From Betaproteobacteria bacterium (GTDB lineage: Bacteria; Pseudomonadota; Gammaproteobacteria; Burkholderiales; SG8-41), in assembly GCA_023266245.1 (NCBI GenBank), contig JAHFRO010000128.1, positions 1 through 5,253 of the forward strand: DNA of 5,253 nucleotides. The letters run 5' to 3'. Made by a program: the position numbers and the translations under genes. The notes under the pieces were generated by a model. That model was not told the DNA's origin and did not search any database. It worked only from the letters and a program-made list of their open reading frames with translations. Positions 1 to 5,253 of the stretch are shown here, in pieces (within the stretch, counting starts at the first letter, position 1; each line of letters opens with the position of its first letter).

Positions 1-1309
1 CCCCCATGCCGGCGCTCGCCATCCCGGGATTCCCCGAGGTGTTGATGTGCCAGGTTCCTTTAGGCGCCGCGCAGATACTGCCGGCACCCTTAAGAACAAC
101 CAGGCTGTTGAGCCTTGCAGCAAGTGTTGTCGCGGCGCCTACGCGGTCGTTCTGCACTTCGCGCGCAGTGATGGCGAGCAGCCGCGCGGCCTCGGCCGGG
201 TGTGGCGTGAGCAAGGTTGGCGCCTGCCGACCCCTGAGCAGCGCGGCGAGTTGAAGATCGGCGGCGATCAGGTTCAGGGCGTCGGCGTCCAGCACCAGCG
301 ACAGCGGCGCCTCCAGAGCTGCGCGGAGGTAGAGAGCGGCATCCGGCGTCTGGCCGAGGCCGGGTCCGACAGCGAGGCAGGTGAGGTTGCCGAGTTTGAG
401 CACTTCGTCGGCGCTGCGCAGCATGAGCTCGGGCTGCACTGCGTCGGCGAGTGGAGTGTCCTGGGCTAGAAGTCCGACGTAGACCCGTCCGCTGCCCAGC
501 TTCAACGCCGCGCGCCCGGCGAGCAGCGCCGCGCCGACCATGCCGGGCGCGCCGCCCACGATACCGACGCTGCCGTAGTCGCCTTTGTGGCTGTTGCGCG
601 CGCGCGGCTTCATGGCCGACAACAGCACTTCCCGGCCGATGAGGAAGCCGCTAGCGGGGCGCAGCGCCGGCGCATCGAGATCGAGGGTGCGCAGATGAAT
701 CTCGCCGCTATGGTCGGGACCGTCGAGGGTGAGCAGGCCGGGCTTGAGCGCGATGAAAGTGACCGTGTGGCGTGCGCGCACGGCGCCGCCCAGCACGCGC
801 CCGGTGTCCGACTGTAAACCGCTCGGCACATCGATCGCGAGCACCGGCGCGCCGAGGAGGTTGATCGCCGTGATCCACTCCGCATGGCGGCCGGTGACCT
901 CGCGCTCCAGGCCGATGCCGAATACGCCGTCCACCACCAGCCCCCACTCATGCGCCGTGGGCAACGCGCTGGCGATACTGCCGCCGGCGGCACGCCAGGC
1001 GCGCAGCGCTGCACCAGCGTCCGCGGACAACTTGCCTTCCTCGCCCGCGAATACCACCGTGACCTTGAACCACCACTCTTTGAGATGGCGCGCCAGCACG
1101 AACGCATCGCCGCCGTTGTTGCCGGGACCGGCGAGGACCAGCACCGGCCTGCCATTGCCGCCCGCGACCTCGCGCGCCACTTCGGCAGCCGCCAGTCCGG
1201 CCCGTTCCATCAGCTGTGGCGGGTTCGGAGACGCCGCTGCCGCCGCTTCGATTGCGCGCACGTCGGCAGTCAGATAGATCGGCGTGTTGTGGGCGGCACG
1301 TACCGTCAT
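1..1309 (-). CDS. nnr: Bifunctional NAD(P)H-hydrate epimerase / ADP-dependent NAD(P)H-hydrate dehydratase, C-terminus cut by window edge
   Basis: This gene encodes the cytoplasmic repair enzyme for NADH and NADPH damaged by hydration (NADHX/NADPHX). The N-terminal YjeF_N domain interconverts the R and S hydrates, and the C-terminal ribokinase-like domain dehydrates the S form using ADP. I translated the minus strand from the ATG at 1309 and found 436 codons with no stop. The epimerase domain covers about residues 1-220, with GPGNNGGDAF at 61-70 and AIDVPSGL at 158-165, whose Asp160 is the likely catalytic acid. The dehydratase domain begins near 225, with HKGDYGSVGIVGG (251-263), VGPGLG (324-329), DADALN (351-356), LTPHPAE (377-383) and GNPGMASAGMG (426-436). 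The window stops just before the expected catalytic Asp of the GMGD motif. E. coli Nnr has about 515 residues, so roughly 75 are missing. The start is supported by the family-like N-terminus (IYLTADVRAIE). The ribosome binding site is weak (CGGGC a few bases upstream). The gene is divergent from purL. The family assignment is firm. Confidence 0.95.
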   Translation of the reverse strand, partial: MTVRAAHNTPIYLTADVRAIEAAAAASPNPPQLMERAGLAAAEVAREVAGGNGRPVLVLAGPGNNGGDAFVLARHLKEWWFKVTVVFAGEEGKLSADAGAALRAWRAAGGSIASALPTAHEWGLVVDGVFGIGLEREVTGRHAEWITAINLLGAPVLAIDVPSGLQSDTGRVLGGAVRARHTVTFIALKPGLLTLDGPDHSGEIHLRTLDLDAPALRPASGFLIGREVLLSAMKPRARNSHKGDYGSVGIVGGAPGMVGAALLAGRAALKLGSGRVYVGLLAQDTPLADAVQPELMLRSADEVLKLGNLTCLAVGPGLGQTPDAALYLRAALEAPLSLVLDADALNLIAADLQLAALLRGRQAPTLLTPHPAEAARLLAITAREVQNDRVGAATTLAARLNSLVVLKGAGSICAAPKGTWHINTSGNPGMASAGMG

Positions 1310-1319
1310 AAGTGCCCGT

Positions 1320-1325
1320 AGTTTA
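1320..1325 (-). promoter_or_regulatory. Weak candidate -10 element of the nnr promoter
   Basis: On the minus strand this reads TAAACT, four of six matches to TATAAT. It begins six bases outside the left arm of the inverted repeat, which mirrors the TAGAAT hexamer on the other side. No recognisable -35 lies upstream. If used, transcription would begin only a few bases before the nnr ATG at 1309, giving an almost leaderless message. The mirrored position is the main reason to list it; it may be chance. Confidence 0.2.
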
Positions 1326-1330
1326 ACGTG

Positions 1331-1364
1331 AATCGCATCGCGCATGCTGTATCGCGATGCGATT
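1331..1364. repeat. Perfect 12-base inverted repeat, probable operator
   Basis: The left arm AATCGCATCGCG (1331-1342) and right arm CGCGATGCGATT (1353-1364) are exact reverse complements, separated by ten bases (1343-1352). The arm centres lie 22 bases apart, about two helical turns, which suits a dimeric DNA-binding protein. Both genes start outward from this site, so it is not a transcription terminator for either. It would cover the -35 zone of promoters reading in both directions. The regulator is unknown and I do not recognise the half-site. An operator role is inferred from symmetry and position only; a DNA cruciform or RNA structure is less likely. Confidence 0.6.
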
Positions 1365-1369
1365 TGATG

Positions 1370-1375
1370 TAGAAT
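1370..1375 (+). promoter_or_regulatory. Candidate -10 element of the purL promoter
   Basis: TAGAAT matches the sigma-70 -10 consensus TATAAT at five of six positions. It begins six bases after the right arm of the inverted repeat. Transcription would start near 1382, leaving a leader of about 21 bases before the purL ATG. No good -35 hexamer lies 15 to 19 bases upstream: the 17-base spacing gives CTGTAT, with two matches. The promoter would therefore be weak or depend on an activator, possibly one bound at the palindrome. Confidence 0.4.
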
Positions 1376-1402
1376 ACTTTCCTAGCGACTCCGATCCAGC
1401 AC

Positions 1403-4400
1403 ATGTCGCAAATTCTAAGGCTGAGAGGGCGGAACGCGCTCTCAGCCTTCCGCCTCCGCAAGCTCGCATTATCCTTCTCTGCCCCCGTTCCGCGCGTCTC
1501 CGCTGTCCATGCCGAGTACTGGCATTTCGTGCAACTCTCGCGGGCGCTGTCGGACCCCGAGGCCAAACGTCTCGAGCGCGTCCTGACCTACGGTCCCGCC
1601 GCTATGGCGGGCGAGGCGCGCGGCGACCTCATGCTGGTCGTGCCGCGCATCGGCACCCTTTCGCCGTGGTCATCCAAAGCGACCGACATCGCGCGCCACT
1701 GCGGGCTCGATGCGGTGCTGCGCATCGAGCGCGGCGTGGCGTACTGGATCATGACGCGCGATGGTGCAGCCCTTTCTTCAGGTGAGCGGGCGGCACTAGC
1801 ACCCCTGATACATGACCGTATGACGGAAACGGTGCTTGCCTCTTTTGAGGATGCCGCCCGCTTGTTCGAGCATTTCCAGCCCAGGGCGCTCGCGACAGTG
1901 GACGTGATGGGCGGAGGCGCGGCGATCCTGGAACGCGCCAACCGCGACATGGGGCTTGCGCTGTCGGAAGACGAAATCGCATACCTCGCGGAATATTTCA
2001 CCCGTGTCGGCCGCAATCCCACCGATGTCGAGCTGATGATGTTCGCTCAGGCCAACTCCGAGCACTGCCGGCACAAGATCTTCAACGCGGATTGGGTGGT
2101 CGACGGCAAGCCTCAGGCCCAGTCGCTGTTCGGCATGATCCGCACCACACACGAGAAAAATCCCCGCGGTACGGTGGTCGCCTACGTCGACAACGCCGCC
2201 GTAATGGAAGGGGCGAATGTGGAGCGCTTCTATCCCCGGCACGACGGCGAGTACCGCTTCATCGAGGAACCTATCCATACCCTGATGAAGGTGGAAACCC
2301 ACAACCATCCGACGGCGATCTCGCCATTCCCGGGCGCCGCGACCGGCGCCGGCGGCGAGATTCGCGATGAAGGCGCTACCGGTTGCGGCGCCAAGCCCAA
2401 GGCGGGGCTCACCGGATTCACGGTATCCCACCTTTGCATCCCCGGCTTCGAGCAGCCGTGGGAGCGCGACGGCTACGGACGGCCGCGGCGCATCGCATCG
2501 CCGCTGCAGATCATGCTGGAAGGCCCCATCGGCGGGGCCTCGTTCAACAATGAATTCGGCCGGCCCAACCTCGCCGGCTACTTTCGCACCTTCGAGCAGC
2601 GCGTCGCAGGGGCAGTGCGCGGCTATCACAAACCGATCATGATCGCCGGTGGCATCGGCAACCTTGCCGCGCGCCACGCGCGCAAGCGCGGGCTGGTCTC
2701 CGGCGCGCTGCTGATCCAGCTCGGCGGCCCCGGCATGCTGATCGGGCTGGGTGGCGGTGCTGCTTCCAGCATGGATACCGGCACCAACCTGGAAGACCTC
2801 GACTTCGACTCGGTGCAGCGCGGCAACGCGGAGATCCAGCGCCGTGCACAGGAAGTCATTGATCGCTGCTGGGCGCTGGGCGACGCCAATCCGGTCCTTT
2901 CGATCCACGACGTGGGGGCCGGGGGACTTTCCAACGCGCTGCCGGAGCTGGTGCATGCGGCGCAGCGCGGCGGGCGCTTCGACCTGCGCCGGATCCCTAA
3001 CGAGGAGCCGGGAATGTCGCCGCTGCAGATCTGGTGCAACGAGGCCCAGGAGCGCTACGTGCTGGCGATCGCTCCGCATGATCTCGATCGCTTTCGCGCG
3101 ATCTGCGAGCGCGAGCGCTGCCCGTTCGCGGTGATCGGGGAGGCAACCGATGACGGGCGGCTCACCGTGACCGACCCGATGTACAACAACCGGCCGGTCG
3201 ACATGGAGCTCGCGGTGCTGCTGGGAAAACCGCCGCGCATGACGCGCAGCGTTACGCACGAGCGACGCGAGTTGCCGCCGTTCGAATCCGCCGGCATCGA
3301 TCTGCGCGAAGCGGCGTACCGCGTGCTGCGGTTTCCCGCCGTGGCGGACAAGACCTTCCTCATCGCCATCGGCGACCGCACCGTGGGCGGCCTCACGGCG
3401 CGCGACCAGATGGTCGGCCCGTGGCAGGTGCCGGTGGCCGACGTCGCGGTGACGCTGATGGGATTTCGAACCTATCGCGGAGAAGCGTTCGCCATGGGCG
3501 AGCGCACGCCGCTTGCGCTGGTGAACCCGGCAGCCTCGGGACGCATGGCCGTGGGCGAGGCGATCACCAACATCGCCGCCGCACTGGTCGGCGACATCAG
3601 TAACATCAAGCTCTCCGCCAACTGGATGGCGGCGGCCGGTCATGCCGGTGAAGACGCCGCACTTTTCGATACCGTGCGCGCGGTGGCGCTCGAGCTGTGC
3701 CCGGCGCTCGGCGTGAGCATCCCGGTCGGCAAGGATTCGCTTTCAATGAAGACATCGTGGAGCGAGAACGGCGCGCAAGGGGAGGTCACCGCGCCGATCT
3801 CGCTCATTGTGTCGGCATTTGCGCCGGTGGCCGACGTGCGCGGGACGCTGACGCCGGAGCTGCGCACCGACTGCGGAGATACCGATCTCGTCCTGGTTGA
3901 TCTCGGTGGGGGGCAGTGCCGCTTGGGCGGCTCGGCGCTCACCCAGGTTTACGGCCAGCTGGGGAACGCCGCGCCGGACGTGGATGCGGAGCGGCTCAAT
4001 GCGTTCTTCGGGGTGGTGCAGCAGCTCAACCGCGCCGGGAAGATTCTGGCCTATCACGACCGTTCCGACGGCGGGCTGTTCGCCACGGTATGCGAAATGA
4101 TGTTTGCCGGTCGAGTTGGAGCCACGCTCCAACTCGACACAGTACTTGGCGGCAAGTCGGCGATTGAGTTCCTGTTCAATGAAGAGCTCGGTGCGGTGCT
4201 CCAGGTCCGTCGAGCTGACACGCCCTACGTGCGGAGGGTGTTCGCGGAATCGGGCCTGGAGCGTCACTTCAATCTGATCGGGGGACTGAACCAGGATGAC
4301 GCCCTCAGGCTCATCGCGGGGGATACGGAAACATTTTCTGAAAAGCGCGGCGATCTTCGCCGCGCTTGGTCGGAGACCACCTACCACCTGCAGAAACTGC

Positions 4401-5253
4401 GCGACAATCCGGAATGCGCGCAGCAGGAGTACGACCGCATCCTCGATGCCGGCGATCCGGGCCTGCACGCGGCGCTCACCTTCGATCCGTCACATGACGT
4501 GGCGGCACCGTTGGTGACTCGCGGCGCGCGCCCGCGGGTGGCGATACTGAGAGAGCAGGGCGTGAACGGCCAGACCGAGATGGCGGCGGCATTCGACCGC
4601 GCGGGGTTCGCCGCGGTGGACGTGCACATGAGCGATATCATCGCCAGGCGCGTCAGCCTGAAGGATTTCAAGGGTTTCGCCGCCTGCGGCGGCTTTTCCT
4701 ACGGCGACGTGCTCGGCGCTGGGGAGGGATGGGCAAAATCGATCCTGTTCAATGCGCGCGCACGCGAGGAGTTCGAGGCGTTCTTCAGGCGCGCCGACTC
4801 GTTCGCGCTCGGCGTGTGCAACGGCTGCCAGATGATGAGCAATCTGCACGAGCTCATCCCCGGGGCGGAAGCATGGCCGCACTTCGTGCGCAACCAGTCG
4901 GAGCAGTTCGAGGCGCGCTTCGTGATGCTGGAGGTGCAGCGCTCGTCCTCGCTGTTCTTCGAGGGCATGGTGGGCAGCCGCATGCCGATCGCGGTGTCGA
5001 ATGGCGAGGGCTACGCCGAATTCGCGAGCGCAGCGGCGCGTGCGACAGTGGAACCGCTGGTCGCGCTGCGCTTTGTCGACAATCGCGGCGCGGTGACGGA
5101 GACCTACCCCTGCAACCCCAACGGCTCGCCGTCCGGCATCACGGGGCTCACCACGCCCGACGGGCGCTTCACCATCCTCATGCCTCATCCCGAGCGTGTG
5201 TTCCGCACGGTGCAGAACTCCTGGCATCCGGAGCACTGGGGCGAAGATGCACC
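1403..5253 (+). CDS. purL: Phosphoribosylformylglycinamidine synthase (FGAR amidotransferase), single-chain type, extreme C-terminus cut off
   Basis: PurL converts FGAR, glutamine and ATP into FGAM, step four of de novo purine synthesis, in the cytoplasm. The frame is open for 1283 codons without a frameshift; E. coli PurL has about 1295. The window ends inside the conserved C-terminus (HPEHWGEDA), so only some 10 to 15 residues are missing. The domain order is: PurS-like N-terminus (about 1-150); linker with NSEHCRH (218-224) and catalytic-type His221; first AIRS half with VETHNHP (297-303), ATP motif GAATGAGGEIRD (311-322) and HDVGAGG (502-508); second AIRS half with metal ligands Asp680, Glu719, Asn723 and Asp886; glutaminase domain from about 1044, with nucleophile Cys1139 (GVCNGCQ) and His1262/Glu1264 (PHPER). 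The ATG at 1403 is chosen because ILRLRGRNALSAFR matches the E. coli N-terminus (ILRGSPALSAFR). No Shine-Dalgarno sequence is visible. Residue 328 is Cys where Arg is usual. All catalytic residues checked are present. Confidence 0.98.
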   Translation, partial: MSQILRLRGRNALSAFRLRKLALSFSAPVPRVSAVHAEYWHFVQLSRALSDPEAKRLERVLTYGPAAMAGEARGDLMLVVPRIGTLSPWSSKATDIARHCGLDAVLRIERGVAYWIMTRDGAALSSGERAALAPLIHDRMTETVLASFEDAARLFEHFQPRALATVDVMGGGAAILERANRDMGLALSEDEIAYLAEYFTRVGRNPTDVELMMFAQANSEHCRHKIFNADWVVDGKPQAQSLFGMIRTTHEKNPRGTVVAYVDNAAVMEGANVERFYPRHDGEYRFIEEPIHTLMKVETHNHPTAISPFPGAATGAGGEIRDEGATGCGAKPKAGLTGFTVSHLCIPGFEQPWERDGYGRPRRIASPLQIMLEGPIGGASFNNEFGRPNLAGYFRTFEQRVAGAVRGYHKPIMIAGGIGNLAARHARKRGLVSGALLIQLGGPGMLIGLGGGAASSMDTGTNLEDLDFDSVQRGNAEIQRRAQEVIDRCWALGDANPVLSIHDVGAGGLSNALPELVHAAQRGGRFDLRRIPNEEPGMSPLQIWCNEAQERYVLAIAPHDLDRFRAICERERCPFAVIGEATDDGRLTVTDPMYNNRPVDMELAVLLGKPPRMTRSVTHERRELPPFESAGIDLREAAYRVLRFPAVADKTFLIAIGDRTVGGLTARDQMVGPWQVPVADVAVTLMGFRTYRGEAFAMGERTPLALVNPAASGRMAVGEAITNIAAALVGDISNIKLSANWMAAAGHAGEDAALFDTVRAVALELCPALGVSIPVGKDSLSMKTSWSENGAQGEVTAPISLIVSAFAPVADVRGTLTPELRTDCGDTDLVLVDLGGGQCRLGGSALTQVYGQLGNAAPDVDAERLNAFFGVVQQLNRAGKILAYHDRSDGGLFATVCEMMFAGRVGATLQLDTVLGGKSAIEFLFNEELGAVLQVRRADTPYVRRVFAESGLERHFNLIGGLNQDDALRLIAGDTETFSEKRGDLRRAWSETTYHLQKLRDNPECAQQEYDRILDAGDPGLHAALTFDPSHDVAAPLVTRGARPRVAILREQGVNGQTEMAAAFDRAGFAAVDVHMSDIIARRVSLKDFKGFAACGGFSYGDVLGAGEGWAKSILFNARAREEFEAFFRRADSFALGVCNGCQMMSNLHELIPGAEAWPHFVRNQSEQFEARFVMLEVQRSSSLFFEGMVGSRMPIAVSNGEGYAEFASAAARATVEPLVALRFVDNRGAVTETYPCNPNGSPSGITGLTTPDGRFTILMPHPERVFRTVQNSWHPEHWGEDA
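1417..1449 (+). repeat. Perfect 11-base hairpin at the start of purL
   Basis: AAGGCTGAGAG (1417-1427) and CTCTCAGCCTT (1439-1449) are exact reverse complements around an 11-base loop. In the mRNA this stem begins 12 bases after the start codon, within or close to the footprint of an initiating ribosome. It encodes part of the conserved N-terminal segment (RLRGRNALSAF), so it lies inside real coding sequence. No U-run follows, so it is not an intrinsic terminator. A role in translation control is possible but is only inferred. Confidence 0.5.
4110..4138 (+). repeat. Perfect 13-base hairpin with three-base loop inside purL, REP-like
   Basis: GTCGAGTTGGAGC (4110-4122) and GCTCCAACTCGAC (4126-4138) are exact reverse complements around the loop CAC. 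The segment encodes GRVGATLQLD, just after the conserved EMMFAG. It uses codons less typical of this GC-rich gene (CGA, GTT, GGA, CAA, then ACA, GTA, CTT). From memory of the family, the protein aligns through this stretch with little or no length change, so it is not an obvious insertion. The shape resembles short dispersed palindromes of the REP/BIME type, but one copy cannot prove that. Confidence 0.55.
4343..4367 (+). repeat. Perfect 11-base GC-rich hairpin with three-base loop inside purL
   Basis: AAGCGCGGCGA (4343-4353) and TCGCCGCGCTT (4357-4367) are exact reverse complements around the loop TCT. It encodes EKRGDLRRAW, in the segment joining the second AIRS half to the glutaminase domain. 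The stem is as strong as that of an intrinsic terminator, but the bases after it (GGTCGGAGACC) contain no T-run. Termination is therefore unlikely. Chance pairing in GC-rich sequence is the simplest explanation. Confidence 0.4.

Larger units (their letters stand above)
1310..1402. promoter_or_regulatory. Divergent nnr-purL intergenic control region
   Basis: These 93 bases separate the two start codons and must hold at least the purL promoter, unless transcription comes from inside nnr. The region is visibly richer in A and T than the genes around it. It contains a perfect inverted repeat and -10-like hexamers on both strands, listed separately. I see no match to the E. coli PurR operator (ACGCAAACG-type half-sites), so PurR control as in E. 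coli is not supported. I found no open reading frame that looks real here, and no terminator is expected between divergent genes. Confidence 0.7.

Noticed and set aside
729..1277. 182-codon plus-strand open frame, with a 145-codon one at 884-1321, opposite nnr
   Set aside because: Both are Ala/Arg/Pro-rich shadows of nnr, whose minus-strand frame carries clear Nnr motifs throughout.
1306..1566. 86-codon minus-strand open frame crossing the intergenic region
   Set aside because: It overlaps the control region and the conserved purL N-terminus, overlaps the nnr start, and has no recognisable domain.
2521..2540. Seven-base stem AGGCCCC / GGGGCCT with a six-base loop
   Set aside because: It is short enough to arise by chance, falls in conserved purL sequence (EGPIGGAS), and has no T-run after it.
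2634..2645. Perfect 12-base palindrome CGATCATGATCG
   Set aside because: It lies inside conserved purL codons for PIMIAG, and short palindromes of this kind are common in GC-rich coding sequence.
1796..3643. 615-codon open frame on the minus strand, antisense to purL
   Set aside because: It lies codon-on-codon opposite the purL frame, so it stays open wherever purL avoids TTA, CTA and TCA codons, as GC-rich genes do. Its translation is rich in His, Arg, Ala and Gly with no recognisable domain, while the plus strand encodes unmistakable PurL. It ends exactly opposite a CTA leucine codon of purL.
4490..5236. 248-codon and 241-codon (3743-4468) open frames on the minus strand opposite the end of purL
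   Set aside because: They are antisense shadows of purL for the same reason, and show no domain and no supporting ribosome binding site.
1..5253. A novel multi-gene system, mobile element, CRISPR array or RNA gene
   Set aside because: Both strands are accounted for by two recognised housekeeping genes and a 93-base spacer. I saw no direct-repeat array, no transposase or integrase motifs, and no tRNA-like or rRNA-like sequence.

Overview
The window comes from a GC-rich bacterium, most likely a proteobacterium of betaproteobacterial type. The main evidence is the long, single-chain form of PurL, which is typical of beta- and gammaproteobacteria. Its ATP-grasp/AIRS-like core wording (for example the TGTNLEDLDFDSVQRGN segment) recalls betaproteobacterial PurL more than the Escherichia coli protein as I remember it. 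I cannot name a genus.

The layout is two housekeeping genes transcribed away from each other, both cut by the window edges. Positions 1 to 1309 (minus strand) hold nnr, the bifunctional NAD(P)H-hydrate epimerase/dehydratase, which lacks its C-terminal end. Positions 1310 to 1402 are a 93-base divergent intergenic region. It contains a perfect 12-base inverted repeat with a 10-base spacer, flanked on each side by a -10-like hexamer at the same distance. Positions 1403 to 5253 (plus strand) hold purL, formylglycinamide ribonucleotide amidotransferase, which is complete except for about the last 10 to 15 residues. Together the genes and the intergenic region fill the window, and no stretch over 300 bases lacks a gene.

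The two genes do not share a pathway. Nnr repairs hydrated NADH and NADPH, and PurL carries out the fourth step of de novo purine synthesis. Their only visible link is the shared divergent control region.

I see no mobile element, CRISPR array, RNA gene or undescribed multi-gene system. The signals worth a second look are structural. They are the symmetric operator-like palindrome between the genes and three unusually perfect hairpins inside the purL reading frame (1417-1449, 4110-4138, 4343-4367). The second hairpin resembles a REP-type palindrome and carries codons unlike the rest of the gene. A further oddity is an Arg-to-Cys change in the conserved ATP-binding region of PurL.
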